A stretch of DNA of 64,000 nucleotides from positions 1-64,000 of the IMG/VR virus record IMGVR_UViG_3300012036_000005; one strand, given 5' to 3'. The translations under genes were made by a program, and so were the position numbers. Below the pieces are notes generated by a model, which was not told the DNA's origin, did no database searches, and saw nothing but the letters and a program-made list of their open reading frames with translations. This DNA is from a virus. This document shows, piece by piece, positions 6,855 through 15,575 of the stretch (position 1 is the first letter of the stretch; the number at the start of each line of letters is the position of its first letter).

Positions 6855-9017
6855 TTAAGATTTATCAACTAAGTTGACATATTCTCGCAAATCCTTCTCT
6901 TCTTGTGGAGAAAGATTTCCGTATGTGTTTATGTATTTGATCATAGGATAAGTGTCAATTAACGTTTGCCAATTAGCTTTAATTTTAGAAGGATCTCCCT
7001 TGATTCCACTAAGCTCAATTTTAAAGATCTTAGCACCTTCTCTAAATTCATTCAACCACTGTTCATCAGTATTTTCGTTGCTAAATGAATCAAAAAATTC
7101 AGTTACTGCCTTCCCACCTATTTTCTTTTTATTTAAGAAAGAAAATGGTCGAATAGTTTGTGGAAAGTTATATCCTTGTGTTTGACGGAAGGCATGTGCA
7201 TCTGCAGCGATCTTCATTTCATTTAACAAAGCTGTTTTATTAAGATCGATGTATTTCTTAACTTCGTCTACAAGATCCTTTCTGTTTGGAGCATTCTTAG
7301 AAACTCGTTTTCGTAAATTTCTAGGCACTCCATATACTTTGTCGCTGCTTTTGATTACTTTTAACGCAAGAGCAATACGATAGATAATACTTGGACAGCA
7401 ATTCTTGTAGTTAAATGCTTTGTTATACGAATCGTAATAATCAATATCACTTTGAAAAACATCAATTGTATATTCTACATCCTTTAATTCTACAGTTGAA
7501 GACGCTGACCATCTGTCTCGTTTCGTATGTGTGTTATTAGTAAAGTACGTCAAATCTGCAATAGTTTGATCAACTATTGGTCGACTTCCTCCACTAGCAA
7601 TATTCTTTGGAGGTTTTGGAAAAGAACTAGCAAGTAAGAAAGGTTTCTTACCGTAACCTATAAGCTCAATAAACTCCTTCAAAGTAGCAGCAGTATAATT
7701 TCTAATCATAAAATAACGATCACCCGGTTGTGCATTATTTTCAACATAATGTTTGAAACGACTCGGACCATCTACTTTAGCATCATCTAGTACAAAATAA
7801 TAAGTCTTGTGTGGAGCAACTCGAAGGTCTCGACGATTAAAATTTGGTTTATAATTTCTTACAACTCGAGAATTAGTATAGTCTCCTTGATTATAAGCCA
7901 TTACATGGAAATCAACACTTGTTTCAACGTAAACTGAAGAAGTGTTAACGTCCTTGCCCTTCCATTTAGGACTGACCAAACCGTAATTTATCAACCTATT
8001 TACACCATCTTTATTTTGATTTATTTCGTTTAGTGCAACTGCGGCATCCCACATGTTTTCATATTTTAGAAATTGTTCATTTATAACTTCTGTTATCTCT
8101 TTTAGAGCTCGTTCAAATGCATCAATTATATTCTTAGAAGTGCGAGCATCGTAACCAAGATCTTCTCGACTAGCACTAACTTCAAGTTCACCTATTTCAA
8201 AATCAAGCTCAAGACCAAGGGAGTTGTATATTCGACGTTTTTCATGACTAACACCTTGTAGATTATCTGTACGAATAGGATAAGCCACTGTTCCTTGTAT
8301 TGCGTACGAAGTGTTATCATTGTAATGACTTTGAGAAGATTTTATCATACGCCAACCGTCACTAATATGACTATATTCAACCTTCTTAATCTCAAAATCC
8401 GATACACCAACTACCTTTGGTACAATTGGATAACGCTTGAAGACTTCTTCAGCCTTTCTTTGAAAGTCTCGAAAATCTTCTTGTTTTGCTGCAATTTTAA
8501 TTTCCATACCGTTATGTTCTTTAGTATGAAAAGGACTACCATCAACAAGACCAACAGTAGGAACACCATCGTCTCCGATGTCAATCATATAGATACGCTT
8601 TTCACCATTTACAATAGAAGTAACAGTAAATGCATCGGTATAACTAAAAGGGGACTTGGAACCAAGTCCCATGGCACCTGTAAATTCATTAGACGAGTCT
8701 TTTGTACTGTCAAAATAAGTAGAATACAATCCCATTACTTGTTCATGTTCTAGACCAGTACCGTAGTCACGAATAGAATACCAAGGTTCAATTGAATTAG
8801 GTAAATGAACTATAAATGGCTTTGATGTTGTACCAGCGGCAACATGGGCGTCCCATGCGTTAGAACCAAGTTCTCGAATCACAGCTTTTACCTTGTCAGA
8901 ATACAAACCATCTGACAAGATTCGAAATGCTTGTGCGCTTGCCTTAATTTTAAATCCACGACTTTCGCCTATTCCACTACGACTAATTTCAGTTTTTGTA
9001 CTTTGAATTTTCATCAT
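6855..9017 (-). CDS. rIIA: RIIA-like GHKL ATPase-domain protein (720 aa)
   Basis: The N-terminal 200 residues carry the GHKL (HSP90/gyrase B/MutL) nucleotide-binding signature: IRELGSNAWDA near residue 46, RDYGTGL near 82 and GAMGLGSKSPFSYTDAF near 114. Length and order match T4-type rIIA, partner of rIIB. ATG follows AAGGA. The promoter is immediately upstream. Confidence 0.92.
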   Translation of the reverse strand: MMKIQSTKTEISRSGIGESRGFKIKASAQAFRILSDGLYSDKVKAVIRELGSNAWDAHVAAGTTSKPFIVHLPNSIEPWYSIRDYGTGLEHEQVMGLYSTYFDSTKDSSNEFTGAMGLGSKSPFSYTDAFTVTSIVNGEKRIYMIDIGDDGVPTVGLVDGSPFHTKEHNGMEIKIAAKQEDFRDFQRKAEEVFKRYPIVPKVVGVSDFEIKKVEYSHISDGWRMIKSSQSHYNDNTSYAIQGTVAYPIRTDNLQGVSHEKRRIYNSLGLELDFEIGELEVSASREDLGYDARTSKNIIDAFERALKEITEVINEQFLKYENMWDAAVALNEINQNKDGVNRLINYGLVSPKWKGKDVNTSSVYVETSVDFHVMAYNQGDYTNSRVVRNYKPNFNRRDLRVAPHKTYYFVLDDAKVDGPSRFKHYVENNAQPGDRYFMIRNYTAATLKEFIELIGYGKKPFLLASSFPKPPKNIASGGSRPIVDQTIADLTYFTNNTHTKRDRWSASSTVELKDVEYTIDVFQSDIDYYDSYNKAFNYKNCCPSIIYRIALALKVIKSSDKVYGVPRNLRKRVSKNAPNRKDLVDEVKKYIDLNKTALLNEMKIAADAHAFRQTQGYNFPQTIRPFSFLNKKKIGGKAVTEFFDSFSNENTDEQWLNEFREGAKIFKIELSGIKGDPSKIKANWQTLIDTYPMIKYINTYGNLSPQEEKDLREYVNLVDKS

Positions 9018-9049
9018 TTATCCTTATGTGATTGTTTTAACACTATTTT

Positions 9050-9078
9050 AGTGTAAACGCATCTTCTAATAAAGTCAA
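9050..9078 (-). promoter_or_regulatory. Sigma70-type promoter for rIIA
   Basis: TTGACT (9078-9073), 17-bp spacer, TACACT (9055-9050). Confidence 0.8.
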
Positions 9079-9082
9079 ATAT

Positions 9083-9517
9083 TTAAACGAGCATATATCC
9101 TGAGTCAACAAGATCTACTCTTAGTCTGTTAAGTCCGTCTCTGGTTAAATGTGGAAGTTTGACCCTGTTTGTTGAACTCGAAATTGCCTCAACAAGAATC
9201 TTTGCTTCTGACAACCTAAAACCAGTAGCAGCTCGAATAGATTTAATTGCTTGAATCTTTCGAGTTTCAATGGCGTTTGGATCAAATGAAAGATATCTCT
9301 CACCACCATTACCTTGCATCAGTTCAGCAGTTATTCTTATTGGAAGATTCGGATGAATAACACACATTATATCATTTAGCAATTGATCAGCTTGTTCTGA
9401 ATCTAGCAGTTCTCTAGCTAAATCTTCACCAAGTGCTATAAACATAGAAATTATATTATTTGGTATGTCACTTGAAGATTCCCAAATTAATGATTTTTTA
9501 TCTGTTGTATCCGTCAT
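9083..9517 (-). CDS. Protein with ribosomal L7/L12 C-terminal-like domain (144 aa)
   Basis: Residues about 85-144 resemble the C-terminal domain of ribosomal protein bL12: KIQAIKSIRAATGFRLSEAK followed by ILVEAIS and a final L..L...L..SGYMLV strand. In bL12 this domain recruits translation GTPases. The N-terminal 80 residues are acidic and unlike the bL12 dimerisation domain. Phages encoding bL12 and bS21 are known. The match is by eye and the role (ribosome or factor interaction) is inference. Confidence 0.7.
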   Translation of the reverse strand: MTDTTDKKSLIWESSSDIPNNIISMFIALGEDLARELLDSEQADQLLNDIMCVIHPNLPIRITAELMQGNGGERYLSFDPNAIETRKIQAIKSIRAATGFRLSEAKILVEAISSSTNRVKLPHLTRDGLNRLRVDLVDSGYMLV

Positions 9518-9538
9518 ATTATTAATTTCCTATAATTT

Positions 9539-9859
9539 TTACTTTGTTTCGTCTAATTCTTTAGATAAGCGATCCTTATCTGCTTTCTTATGAAGGTCCC
9601 ACCAATCAGCTACTTTTCAAGATGTTGGATTACGTCCATTATAAACAATTTTTCCAAGTTGTTCTCTGTTTAGGTTTTTAATCATTTCACAAAGAGAATT
9701 AGTGTAATCAATCTTAGCATAGTAATCTTTTGAGGTATCAATTACCTCGTCTTCTGGAGTAAAACCTAACCTTTCAGTAACAAAAATTAAATAACTAGCA
9801 GTTTCTTGATAATATTTCTCTTTGTTAGTTTGATTTAAATGATCTGAATTACAAGGCAT
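9539..9859 (-). pseudogene. Conserved phage protein with in-frame TGA (80 aa, or 106 aa if read through)
   Basis: The protein begins MPCNSDHLNQT, a start I associate with a small conserved phage family. The frame stops at TGA (9617-9619), but the same frame continues 25 sense codons (KVADWWDLHKKADKDRL) to TAA at 9539-9541. An ADWW-x-x-H-x-x-AD tail is what I recall for the C-terminus of this family, which suggests a CGA-to-TGA change, readthrough or an error. The function is unknown. ATG follows AAGGAG and overlaps the GP88 gene. Confidence 0.65.
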
Positions 9860-10520
9860 TTTCTTCTCCTTCTTGTGTTATCTCTTTAAGCATACGTTTT
9901 CGAACGTGACTCATCACAAGTCCATGTCCAACATATGCAACAACAGGCACAGATCGATCCCAACATTTACGACATTTTCTGCATTTACCTTCTTGAACAG
10001 AAGCAGGACAAACACTTGCTTCAGTCGGCCAAGCAGAAGTAGGAATAACGGTGCTACCATGTTCAACATCAAATGTACCATCTACATTTGGAGAACTATA
10101 TCGAACCATTACATTTTCTTCTTGTTTGATTAATTCGAGTATAGGAAGCAATTTAGGAATAATATGACTTCGAGTTGGCAACCAATGTTTAGTCTCAGGC
10201 GTACCTTGTATAACTTCAAGGATCTTCTGACCAAGATCTGGATGATATACGTCTCCAGAATCAAACCATCGAAAGTACGGTTCCATTGAAATTTCATTGA
10301 TCATCTCTTCTACCCAAGCGTCTCTCTTCCAATCTTCACGATTAAATTCGCGCATTTTTCGAGGAGTAGGATAGGTGTAATTTCCTGTTTTAGCATAACA
10401 AGATTTGCAGACTGGGATGATCTCGCCAGTCTCAATATCATGAGATCCTGGACAAGTTGCGCCGGCAGGTAAACTCCAGCTAGGTCCTGGCATCTTGACT
10501 GTCTTACTTAATTTAACCAT
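9849..10520 (-). CDS. GP88-like cysteine-rich phage protein (223 aa)
   Basis: It resembles the phage gene product 88 family: SLPAGATCPGSHD, CKSCYAKTGNY and a later cysteine cluster CRKCRKCW. The cysteines suggest metal or Fe-S binding. Role unknown. It overlaps the following gene by 11 bp. Confidence 0.8.
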   Translation of the reverse strand: MVKLSKTVKMPGPSWSLPAGATCPGSHDIETGEIIPVCKSCYAKTGNYTYPTPRKMREFNREDWKRDAWVEEMINEISMEPYFRWFDSGDVYHPDLGQKILEVIQGTPETKHWLPTRSHIIPKLLPILELIKQEENVMVRYSSPNVDGTFDVEHGSTVIPTSAWPTEASVCPASVQEGKCRKCRKCWDRSVPVVAYVGHGLVMSHVRKRMLKEITQEGEENAL

Positions 10521-10534
10521 AAAATCTTTAATCC

Positions 10535-10753
10535 TTAATCCTTATTATGTTGCTTATCAAACTTATCTTTCAAATCAGCAACAGTTCTAGCCAAACTTCC
10601 AACTTCTTTAACTATTACTTGTAAGTTTTCTAAACGTGGAATTAATACTCCTGAGTTAATTGATTTTCCAATATGGTCAACTGCTTCATCCATTTGATCT
10701 GCTAAGTTTCGAATTTCGGCAGTGGTTTTGTAAATTTTAGAATACATGCTCAT
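10535..10753 (-). CDS. Hypothetical helical protein (72 aa)
   Basis: Mostly heptad-like alpha-helical sequence (ADQMDEAVDHIGKSI, LARTVADLKDKFDKQ), probably a small coiled coil. No recognised family. Confidence 0.75.
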   Translation of the reverse strand: MSMYSKIYKTTAEIRNLADQMDEAVDHIGKSINSGVLIPRLENLQVIVKEVGSLARTVADLKDKFDKQHNKD

Positions 10754-10787
10754 GTAAGTTCTTTCTTAATCTTTTCTAGTTTTCTTT

Positions 10788-11003
10788 TTACTTTATATAA
10801 GGCTGTACTTTATCGCAGGGTACGGTAGCAAGTATCTTTGATCCCTGAGCATAACATATTCCAGTACGAGGATCTTTTGAATAGACCAAAGTAGAAGGAT
10901 CGGGTGCCCAGCTTGATCCCCAGTTATTTTTTGTGCTTAGATACGCCAAGCTTAAAAGGACAACGAATATAAAACCAACAAAAATTACATAACTGATTTT
11001 CAT
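10788..11003 (-). CDS. Small membrane-anchored protein (71 aa)
   Basis: An N-terminal hydrophobic segment (residues 4-22) is followed by a short outer domain. That domain has the motif YSKDPRTGICYAQGSK and a CDK near the end, common in short proteins of T4-like marine phages. Strong AGGAG site. Confidence 0.8.
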   Translation of the reverse strand: MKISYVIFVGFIFVVLLSLAYLSTKNNWGSSWAPDPSTLVYSKDPRTGICYAQGSKILATVPCDKVQPYIK

Positions 11004-11004
11004 T

Positions 11005-11076
11005 TTATTCTCCTAATCTATCTTCTTCAAGTATAGAAATTTGACTCATTCCACGCGTTTGATTCCAACAACCCAT
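11005..11076 (-). CDS. Possible 23-aa peptide, MGCWNQT type
   Basis: A short frame whose ATG overlaps the upstream TAA (TAATG) and whose stop lies just before the next ATG. It begins MGCWNQTRGMSQ, which resembles the N-terminus I recall for longer phage proteins starting MGCWN, so this may be a remnant. Confidence 0.4.
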   Translation of the reverse strand: MGCWNQTRGMSQISILEEDRLGE

Positions 11077-11342
11077 TAGCTATTTTCTTTTGTTGTATCG
11101 TCATTTAATTGCTGAGGTTTATTGATCTTAACAAAAGAATTCTTAACTTGAACCTCAAGCCATTCGATTCCTTCCCATCCAGGCCGGTTTGCCTTTATAA
11201 CACTTACAAAGATAGACTTCTCTGAAAATCGAGTAATTACGCAATACCGAGATTCAGGCCACCTACCAGTTGTTGAGTAGAAGATATGATCTCCTACTAC
11301 AACTTCTTCCCCAAGAAAGTCTTTAAAGGTTTTCGTCTGCAT
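11076..11342 (-). CDS. Hypothetical protein (88 aa)
   Basis: Unrecognised beta-rich protein (EEVVVGDHIFYSTTGR), possibly SH3-like. ATG follows AGGACTC. It overlaps the end of the next upstream gene and is coupled to the 23-aa frame downstream. Confidence 0.75.
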   Translation of the reverse strand: MQTKTFKDFLGEEVVVGDHIFYSTTGRWPESRYCVITRFSEKSIFVSVIKANRPGWEGIEWLEVQVKNSFVKINKPQQLNDDTTKENS

Positions 11343-11769
11343 AACTTTGAGTCCTACTCAATGATTTATTACTACGTCGTTTCATTTCTTTAGAAATGAT
11401 TTTTGATATCTTACCTAGAATGTACAATTTTTGAACTTTATTCGAGTAAGGTACAAGGTTACAACCTAAAAAGATATCGTCTGCTTCTTCATAGGTAATA
11501 CCAAAAAACTGTGCTAGATGTTTCCCCTTGTTTTTAGGAGTTCCTCCATTTCTGTCTTTCTTTTTCTCATCAACACGTGAATAAACAGGATAATTTTTAC
11601 TATCTAGAGAAAGCCCTTTTTTCATAAATTTAGGATGAGTACAAGCAATCCCACCTGCGCACTTAGTTTTATTAACCACACTAACCCAATTTTCCGTATT
11701 GAATTCATCATCTGGGTGATTTAAGACAAGTGATTGAAGTTCAAGAAGTCTTTTGAGACGGATTTTCAT
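11323..11769 (-). CDS. Hypothetical basic protein (148 aa)
   Basis: Start set at ATG 11769; an in-frame TTG at 11784 is possible. The sequence KCAGGIACTHPKFMKKG and LAQFFGITYEEADDIFLGCN suggests a small helical domain. It resembles phage proteins of unknown role. Confidence 0.75.
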   Translation of the reverse strand: MKIRLKRLLELQSLVLNHPDDEFNTENWVSVVNKTKCAGGIACTHPKFMKKGLSLDSKNYPVYSRVDEKKKDRNGGTPKNKGKHLAQFFGITYEEADDIFLGCNLVPYSNKVQKLYILGKISKIISKEMKRRSNKSLSRTQSYADENL

Positions 11770-11780
11770 TTTTTTGTTTC

Positions 11781-11924
11781 TCAAATTGGATAAGGAGTGC
11801 CAATAACAGAATTAGAACCATATTGTCCAATCAACTGTTGCTTTGCATCATAAGGATTAGAAGCTTGAACTTGTACCTTCTGCAACCGCTGATTAACTCG
11901 AATAAGACCTTCATAAAGCTTCAT
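11781..11924 (-). CDS. Small protein (47 aa)
   Basis: Reads MKLYEGLIRVNQRLQKVQ and ends in GTPYPI. ATG is 6 nt after GGAGAG, about 40 bp downstream of a perfect sigma70-type promoter, so it is the first gene of that transcript. Function unknown. Confidence 0.7.
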   Translation of the reverse strand: MKLYEGLIRVNQRLQKVQVQASNPYDAKQQLIGQYGSNSVIGTPYPI

Positions 11925-11964
11925 CTCACTCTCCTGTGTTTGTGTTTGTGTTTTGCTATAATTT

Positions 11965-11993
11965 AATATAGCAATTTAACGTTGAAAAGTCAA
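11965..11993 (-). promoter_or_regulatory. Sigma70-type promoter
   Basis: TTGACT (11993-11988), 17-bp spacer, TATATT (11970-11965). It drives the 47-aa gene and those downstream. Confidence 0.85.
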
Positions 11994-12097
11994 ATTGTAT
12001 TATGAGAAAATTAGATGGCTCTCAATAATAATAATCGAACCTACAGCAAGGGCCATTCTTCCTATTTCTAATATTCTATTCTCCTATCGCAGCAGGA

Positions 12098-12277
12098 TTA
12101 AACTCCTCGAATGCCTTCTTGTACAGAATGCATCAAACCTGATTCAAAGGCTCCAAGCATAGAACCACCGATAATAAGAAAGATAAGAGCCCAAAAAGGA
12201 TGTTCTTGGACAATCAACATTAGCGCACCTACAAGAAAGAATGCACCAACGCCAAACCCTACAAGTGAAATATCCAT
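12098..12277 (-). CDS. Small two-pass membrane protein (59 aa)
   Basis: Two hydrophobic segments (GFGVGAFFLVGALMLIV and FWALIFLIIGGSMLGAF) separated by a short QEHP turn. ATG lies downstream of GAAGGA. An 18-aa frame (12056-12000) behind AGGAAG follows it but is too short to support. Confidence 0.7.
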   Translation of the reverse strand: MDISLVGFGVGAFFLVGALMLIVQEHPFWALIFLIIGGSMLGAFESGLMHSVQEGIRGV

Positions 12278-12304
12278 TTAAGTGTGTGTCCTTCTAGTTG
12301 CTGG

Positions 12305-12490
12305 TTAAGAGGTTTCTTCGTCTACAAGATTAGTTTTCCTGTAGTCAACCGAACAATAGTCACACATAACTTTTCCATCGACGATTTGTTCATTACCTCT
12401 AATTCCACCTGACTCGCCTCGACAGATTTCACAATCATCGAGCAAACAGACCCATAGGAATTCTAGTATATTATTGAACAGTCGTTTCAT
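12305..12490 (-). CDS. Small zinc-binding-like protein (61 aa)
   Basis: Cysteine pairs CEIC and CDYC, about 24 residues apart, could bind one zinc. A hydrophobic N-terminus (NILEFLWVCLL) precedes them. GGAG site before ATG. Role unknown. Confidence 0.75.
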   Translation of the reverse strand: MKRLFNNILEFLWVCLLDDCEICRGESGGIRGNEQIVDGKVMCDYCSVDYRKTNLVDEETS

Positions 12491-12516
12491 TTTTCGTTAG
12501 GCTCCTTGTGTGACTA

Positions 12517-12756
12517 TTAGCTTACTTTTACAGTATAGCAATTTTCACACAAAGAATCAACAGGTTTATAGATTTTTTCGACTTTATTTTGAATTGTCCA
12601 TTTAAACGTGTCCCAAGTAAACATCAAAAGAACTGGAACAATCCAAAGGAGGGACATATGTATTAATGAAACGTTAGTTAAGGCAAGTATAAAGTACAAA
12701 GAAATCCAGCAAATACCTATAAAAATTTTATTAATCGTCATTGGCTGAAGAGTCAT
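12517..12756 (-). CDS. Small membrane protein (79 aa)
   Basis: Start set at ATG 12756, 7 nt after GGGAGG. Two hydrophobic segments (IFIGICWISLYFILAL and HMSLLWIVPVLLMFTW) are followed by a soluble tail with CENC. The start lies inside the upstream gene (26-bp overlap). Confidence 0.75.
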   Translation of the reverse strand: MTLQPMTINKIFIGICWISLYFILALTNVSLIHMSLLWIVPVLLMFTWDTFKWTIQNKVEKIYKPVDSLCENCYTVKVS

Positions 12757-13075
12757 TGTCTTTGCCTCCCTTGATAACCCCAAATTGAGGTTTTCCATAA
12801 ATTCTGTGAAAAGGTACAATAGTGCTACCATCTTCTACAAAATCATCTTTGCTAATAATGATAACTCCGTCTTCGTCTTCTTCATCCTCGTAATTAAACA
12901 CTCCTACTTCTGGCAGATTAAAGCGTTCATGCACTTCGGCTAAAGTTTCAAAAATACTTTCTCGAGCATTTGAACAAATTTGTGAACGAGCAAGTATATG
13001 GCCAAGTTGCAGAGCTTCCATAAGGATTTCAATAGTGTCATCGTCTATAAAATAGAACGGTTTCTTATCACTCAT
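12731..13075 (-). CDS. Hypothetical acidic protein (114 aa)
   Basis: N-terminal helical part, then a strongly acidic loop (YEDEEDEDGVIII). GGAGA site upstream of ATG. Unrecognised. Confidence 0.75.
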   Translation of the reverse strand: MSDKKPFYFIDDDTIEILMEALQLGHILARSQICSNARESIFETLAEVHERFNLPEVGVFNYEDEEDEDGVIIISKDDFVEDGSTIVPFHRIYGKPQFGVIKGGKDNDSSANDD

Positions 13076-13349
13076 TTGCTATCTCCACAGTGTCTACGCC
13101 CCATACATTTTTAAAACTAACAACAAACTCTCTATCAAGATCGAGATCAATTATTTTTAGCAATTCTTTGTCTGTATCTCTAGTCTTGATTATACCAAAG
13201 CCGTTGTAATCACCTGGTCCCGGAAAAGACTCACCAATGTTACCTCTTGCAGGATTTCCTGCATTGTCGAGCATTGTATTAACTCGAAAATAGCAAGCAT
13301 ATGATTGTCCTTCTACTATGTCTTCAATTTCAATCTTATTTTTATTCAT
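13068..13349 (-). CDS. Hypothetical beta-rich protein (93 aa)
   Basis: Unrecognised. AAAAGGAT precedes ATG. The C-terminus KNVWGVDTVEIANE overlaps the next gene by 8 bp. It begins a unit that follows the hairpin at 13461-13495. Confidence 0.75.
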   Translation of the reverse strand: MNKNKIEIEDIVEGQSYACYFRVNTMLDNAGNPARGNIGESFPGPGDYNGFGIIKTRDTDKELLKIIDLDLDREFVVSFKNVWGVDTVEIANE

Positions 13350-13460
13350 TTTTGATCCTTTTCAGTATTTTTCTAACTTACAGGCTATGATTGTATTTAC
13401 AAGTAATCCATTAATAACATTAATGAATCGAATGAACTCTAATCAAGGATCTTTTTATGA

Positions 13461-13495
13461 AAAGAGAGAACGTGTGATTCACACGTTCTCTCTTT
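13461..13495 (-). terminator. Strong hairpin, likely terminator
   Basis: AAAGAGAGAACGTGTG pairs perfectly with CACACGTTCTCTCTTT (16 bp, 3-nt loop). It starts four bases after the stop of the 58-aa gene, and the 3' arm ends in TCTCTTTTC in the leftward direction. Confidence 0.75.
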
Positions 13496-13498
13496 CAG

Positions 13499-13675
13499 TT
13501 ATGCTAAGGCAAGGTCGTTGCCAACATCAGCACGATATACAGGTTTACCGTTTTTCTTAAACCGAACAACTACCGGTCGGGCTAGATCCCAACTTAGTTT
13601 TTCAGCTTGGGTTTTAGCTTCAAAGAAAGAAGTAAATGTAGTTTCAAGAACTCTATATTCTTTTATTTCGGACAT
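13499..13675 (-). CDS. Small protein (58 aa)
   Basis: Reads MSEIKEYRVLETTFTSFFEA and continues to a basic, beta-like part (PVVVRFKKNGKPVYRADVG). Frame and coupling to the upstream SWIM gene support it. Function unknown. Confidence 0.75.
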   Translation of the reverse strand: MSEIKEYRVLETTFTSFFEAKTQAEKLSWDLARPVVVRFKKNGKPVYRADVGNDLALA

Positions 13676-13688
13676 TACAATTTGCCTT

Positions 13689-14120
13689 TTATTGGTTAAG
13701 TTTTTGTTCTTCCATTATTTTATCAATATGTTTACACCGTCCACGGAATTGATGGCCTGGACAAGAGCAAGATGCTCGTCCGTTCCTTCCGATAGTAACT
13801 GTATAAACGTTTTCGTTTGATCCCGTGACTTTGAAGACCTGTTCCCTTGGTTGAGTTGGGTCTGCAGTCTTTTGCTCAAGTTTAGTGTTGTTGAGTTCAA
13901 CTATCCTCTCCTTGTTTATGCGCCGAATGGGCCAATTTTTATTAGTAGTGGTAATACCTATTTCATTAGGAGCATACCACTTTTCTCGAATTAATTGTCC
14001 TGTGTATGTGTAGAATTCAGGTATATAAACATTGATAGCATAACGATGACGATTTGGCCAGAGAACGTTCTTCACTTTAATCGTAACGGTCTCACCTAAC
14101 TTTATCGCTATTTTGCTCAC
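13689..14120 (-). CDS. SWIM zinc-finger protein (143 aa)
   Basis: The C-terminus has CSCPGHQFRGRCKH, the C-x-C...C-x-H pattern of SWIM zinc fingers, which bind nucleic acid or protein. The N-terminal 75 residues are beta-rich. The start is GTG overlapping the upstream TGA (GTGA). Role in the phage unknown. Confidence 0.85.
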   Translation of the reverse strand: MSKIAIKLGETVTIKVKNVLWPNRHRYAINVYIPEFYTYTGQLIREKWYAPNEIGITTTNKNWPIRRINKERIVELNNTKLEQKTADPTQPREQVFKVTGSNENVYTVTIGRNGRASCSCPGHQFRGRCKHIDKIMEEQKLNQ

Positions 14121-14335
14121 CTCAAAGCCTTTCTGAGAGATTCTAGTTGTTCGTCAGTTATCCAACCTTCGTAAACAGAACGAGCTCGCATCTCATAAAT
14201 CTCTTGAGTTTTTGACAAACCATTAAGATGATTTGACCATATACGAAATGCTTCATCTGAGATAGATGGATCATTTAGAATAGCCAAAATCTTTTCGGCA
14301 CGATCAATTTGATTCTCTTCTGACCAGGGACCCAT
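14117..14335 (-). CDS. Hypothetical helical protein (72 aa)
   Basis: Alpha-helical throughout; no recognised domain. First gene after a sigma70-type promoter, with GAGG before ATG, and coupled by overlap to the SWIM gene. Confidence 0.75.
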   Translation of the reverse strand: MGPWSEENQIDRAEKILAILNDPSISDEAFRIWSNHLNGLSKTQEIYEMRARSVYEGWITDEQLESLRKALR

Positions 14336-14366
14336 CGACTTTACCTCGTGTCTGTTGCTATATTTA

Positions 14367-14394
14367 ATTATAGCATGTTGCTACGAAATGTCAA
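14367..14394 (-). promoter_or_regulatory. Sigma70-type promoter
   Basis: TTGACA (14394-14389), 16-bp spacer, TATAAT (14372-14367). Confidence 0.85.
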
Positions 14395-14399
14395 GTGTA

Positions 14400-14996
14400 T
14401 TACCACGTAAACATTACAGTGATAGAAAGCAGCCAGATAACTATTAGCAGAAACCAATGTGCACCAACGTATCCACTTCGAGAATCCATTCCATTGGGTG
14501 ATCGATCATATGTTACAGTTTTGACAGGTTTATTTTGATTATCGGTACTATGTTCAACTTTCTGGATTTGATTGCTACACAACTTTCGAAAACTCCAAAA
14601 CCAAATAGGAATCATAATGATTAACATTATGAATCCAGATACTACATGGACAATCATAGATCCAAATAGATGGAAGATAATTAGGTAGATAGAGAGCTTG
14701 CCTACATCTGTTTTAGCAAAGTTGTTAACCTCAACACCCAATTCTCGAGCAGTAGCAGCTAGTGCTTTTCCGATATTAACTCCAAAATCAGATCCAAGGT
14801 TAGCATATTCTTTTATTGATTCCGGACTAATAATATTGGATGATTCCTTATTTGCCTTTGCCTTTGCAATGCTTAGCGCTATTTCTGCCTTTTCAATTTC
14901 GCTTAGTCCAGAAACATTAACCTGTTGGGCAAAAGCCGGCGATGTAAGAAAAAGCAATGTTAGGCATCCGGCGAGAATGAGAAATTTTTTGATCAT
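14400..14996 (-). CDS. Membrane protein with signal peptide (198 aa)
   Basis: A signal peptide (residues 1-23, ending AFAQQ) is followed by a helical periplasmic part. Two central hydrophobic segments (about 105-135) and a C-terminal one (GAHWFLLIVIWLLSITVMF) follow. CAGGAG site. It probably sits in the inner membrane; role unknown. Confidence 0.8.
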   Translation of the reverse strand: MIKKFLILAGCLTLLFLTSPAFAQQVNVSGLSEIEKAEIALSIAKAKANKESSNIISPESIKEYANLGSDFGVNIGKALAATARELGVEVNNFAKTDVGKLSIYLIIFHLFGSMIVHVVSGFIMLIIMIPIWFWSFRKLCSNQIQKVEHSTDNQNKPVKTVTYDRSPNGMDSRSGYVGAHWFLLIVIWLLSITVMFTW

Positions 14997-15058
14997 CTTA
15001 TGTCTCCTGTTTTTTGGTACCGTTTGTTGTACAGTTTGAGTTCTTCAAAAGTTAGCAT
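14993..15058 (-). CDS. Possible 21-aa peptide between coupled genes
   Basis: MLTFEELKLYNKRYQKTGDI, with ATG just after the upstream stop and TGA overlapping the next ATG. Perhaps a coupling leader peptide; weak support. Confidence 0.35.
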   Translation of the reverse strand: MLTFEELKLYNKRYQKTGDIR

Positions 15059-15059
15059 A

Positions 15060-15500
15060 TCAAAATACTTCTTTAGAAGTATTGGTTGTAGTTTTTTCAC
15101 GATAAGTCAACCTGGGATTATTTATATTAATAGTATGCCAATCCCAAGGATATACTCTATCTATTTTATATTGAGAAAGAAACAACTCTGTTTGGCCTCT
15201 ATGAACATCGAGCAATTTTTCATAAGGAAGAGTTATAATCTCAAGTTTCGAAAGATACTTTTTTAACGCAAATTTAATTGCTAGAGGAGCACACCCAACC
15301 AATTGATTTATCTTGCTATCTGCTGCAACAATATTCACATCAAGACTTTTGTATCCAGAAGGAAGAATAGATTGTGGAATTAAATGTTCAATTGAACATT
15401 TAGCGTCTTTTATCTTAAAGAGGTCAAGCCCAGAGTAGAAACAAACAGACAACTCTGTGTTTTGAAATTTTTTCGGAACTTTAGGTATAATTTGTGGCAT
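15060..15500 (-). CDS. HNH-like nuclease (146 aa)
   Basis: CSIEHLIPQSI followed by VNIVAADSKINQLVG fits the H and N positions of an HNH/beta-beta-alpha-metal fold, with CFYSG ahead of it. The final HNH histidine is not clear, so the call is tentative. Strong GGAAAGGAGAG site. Confidence 0.5.
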   Translation of the reverse strand: MPQIIPKVPKKFQNTELSVCFYSGLDLFKIKDAKCSIEHLIPQSILPSGYKSLDVNIVAADSKINQLVGCAPLAIKFALKKYLSKLEIITLPYEKLLDVHRGQTELFLSQYKIDRVYPWDWHTININNPRLTYREKTTTNTSKEVF

Positions 15501-15575
15501 TTGACTCTCCTTTCCGCTAAGTGTGTGCTACTGTGTGCTTATATAATAGCAATGTCAAAAGAAGAAGTGAATAGT

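Noticed and set aside
15530-15562. TTGACA on the minus strand before the 146-aa gene
   Set aside because: At 17 bp the -10 is CACAGT; TATTAT lies too close to pair with it. Left out as a promoter.
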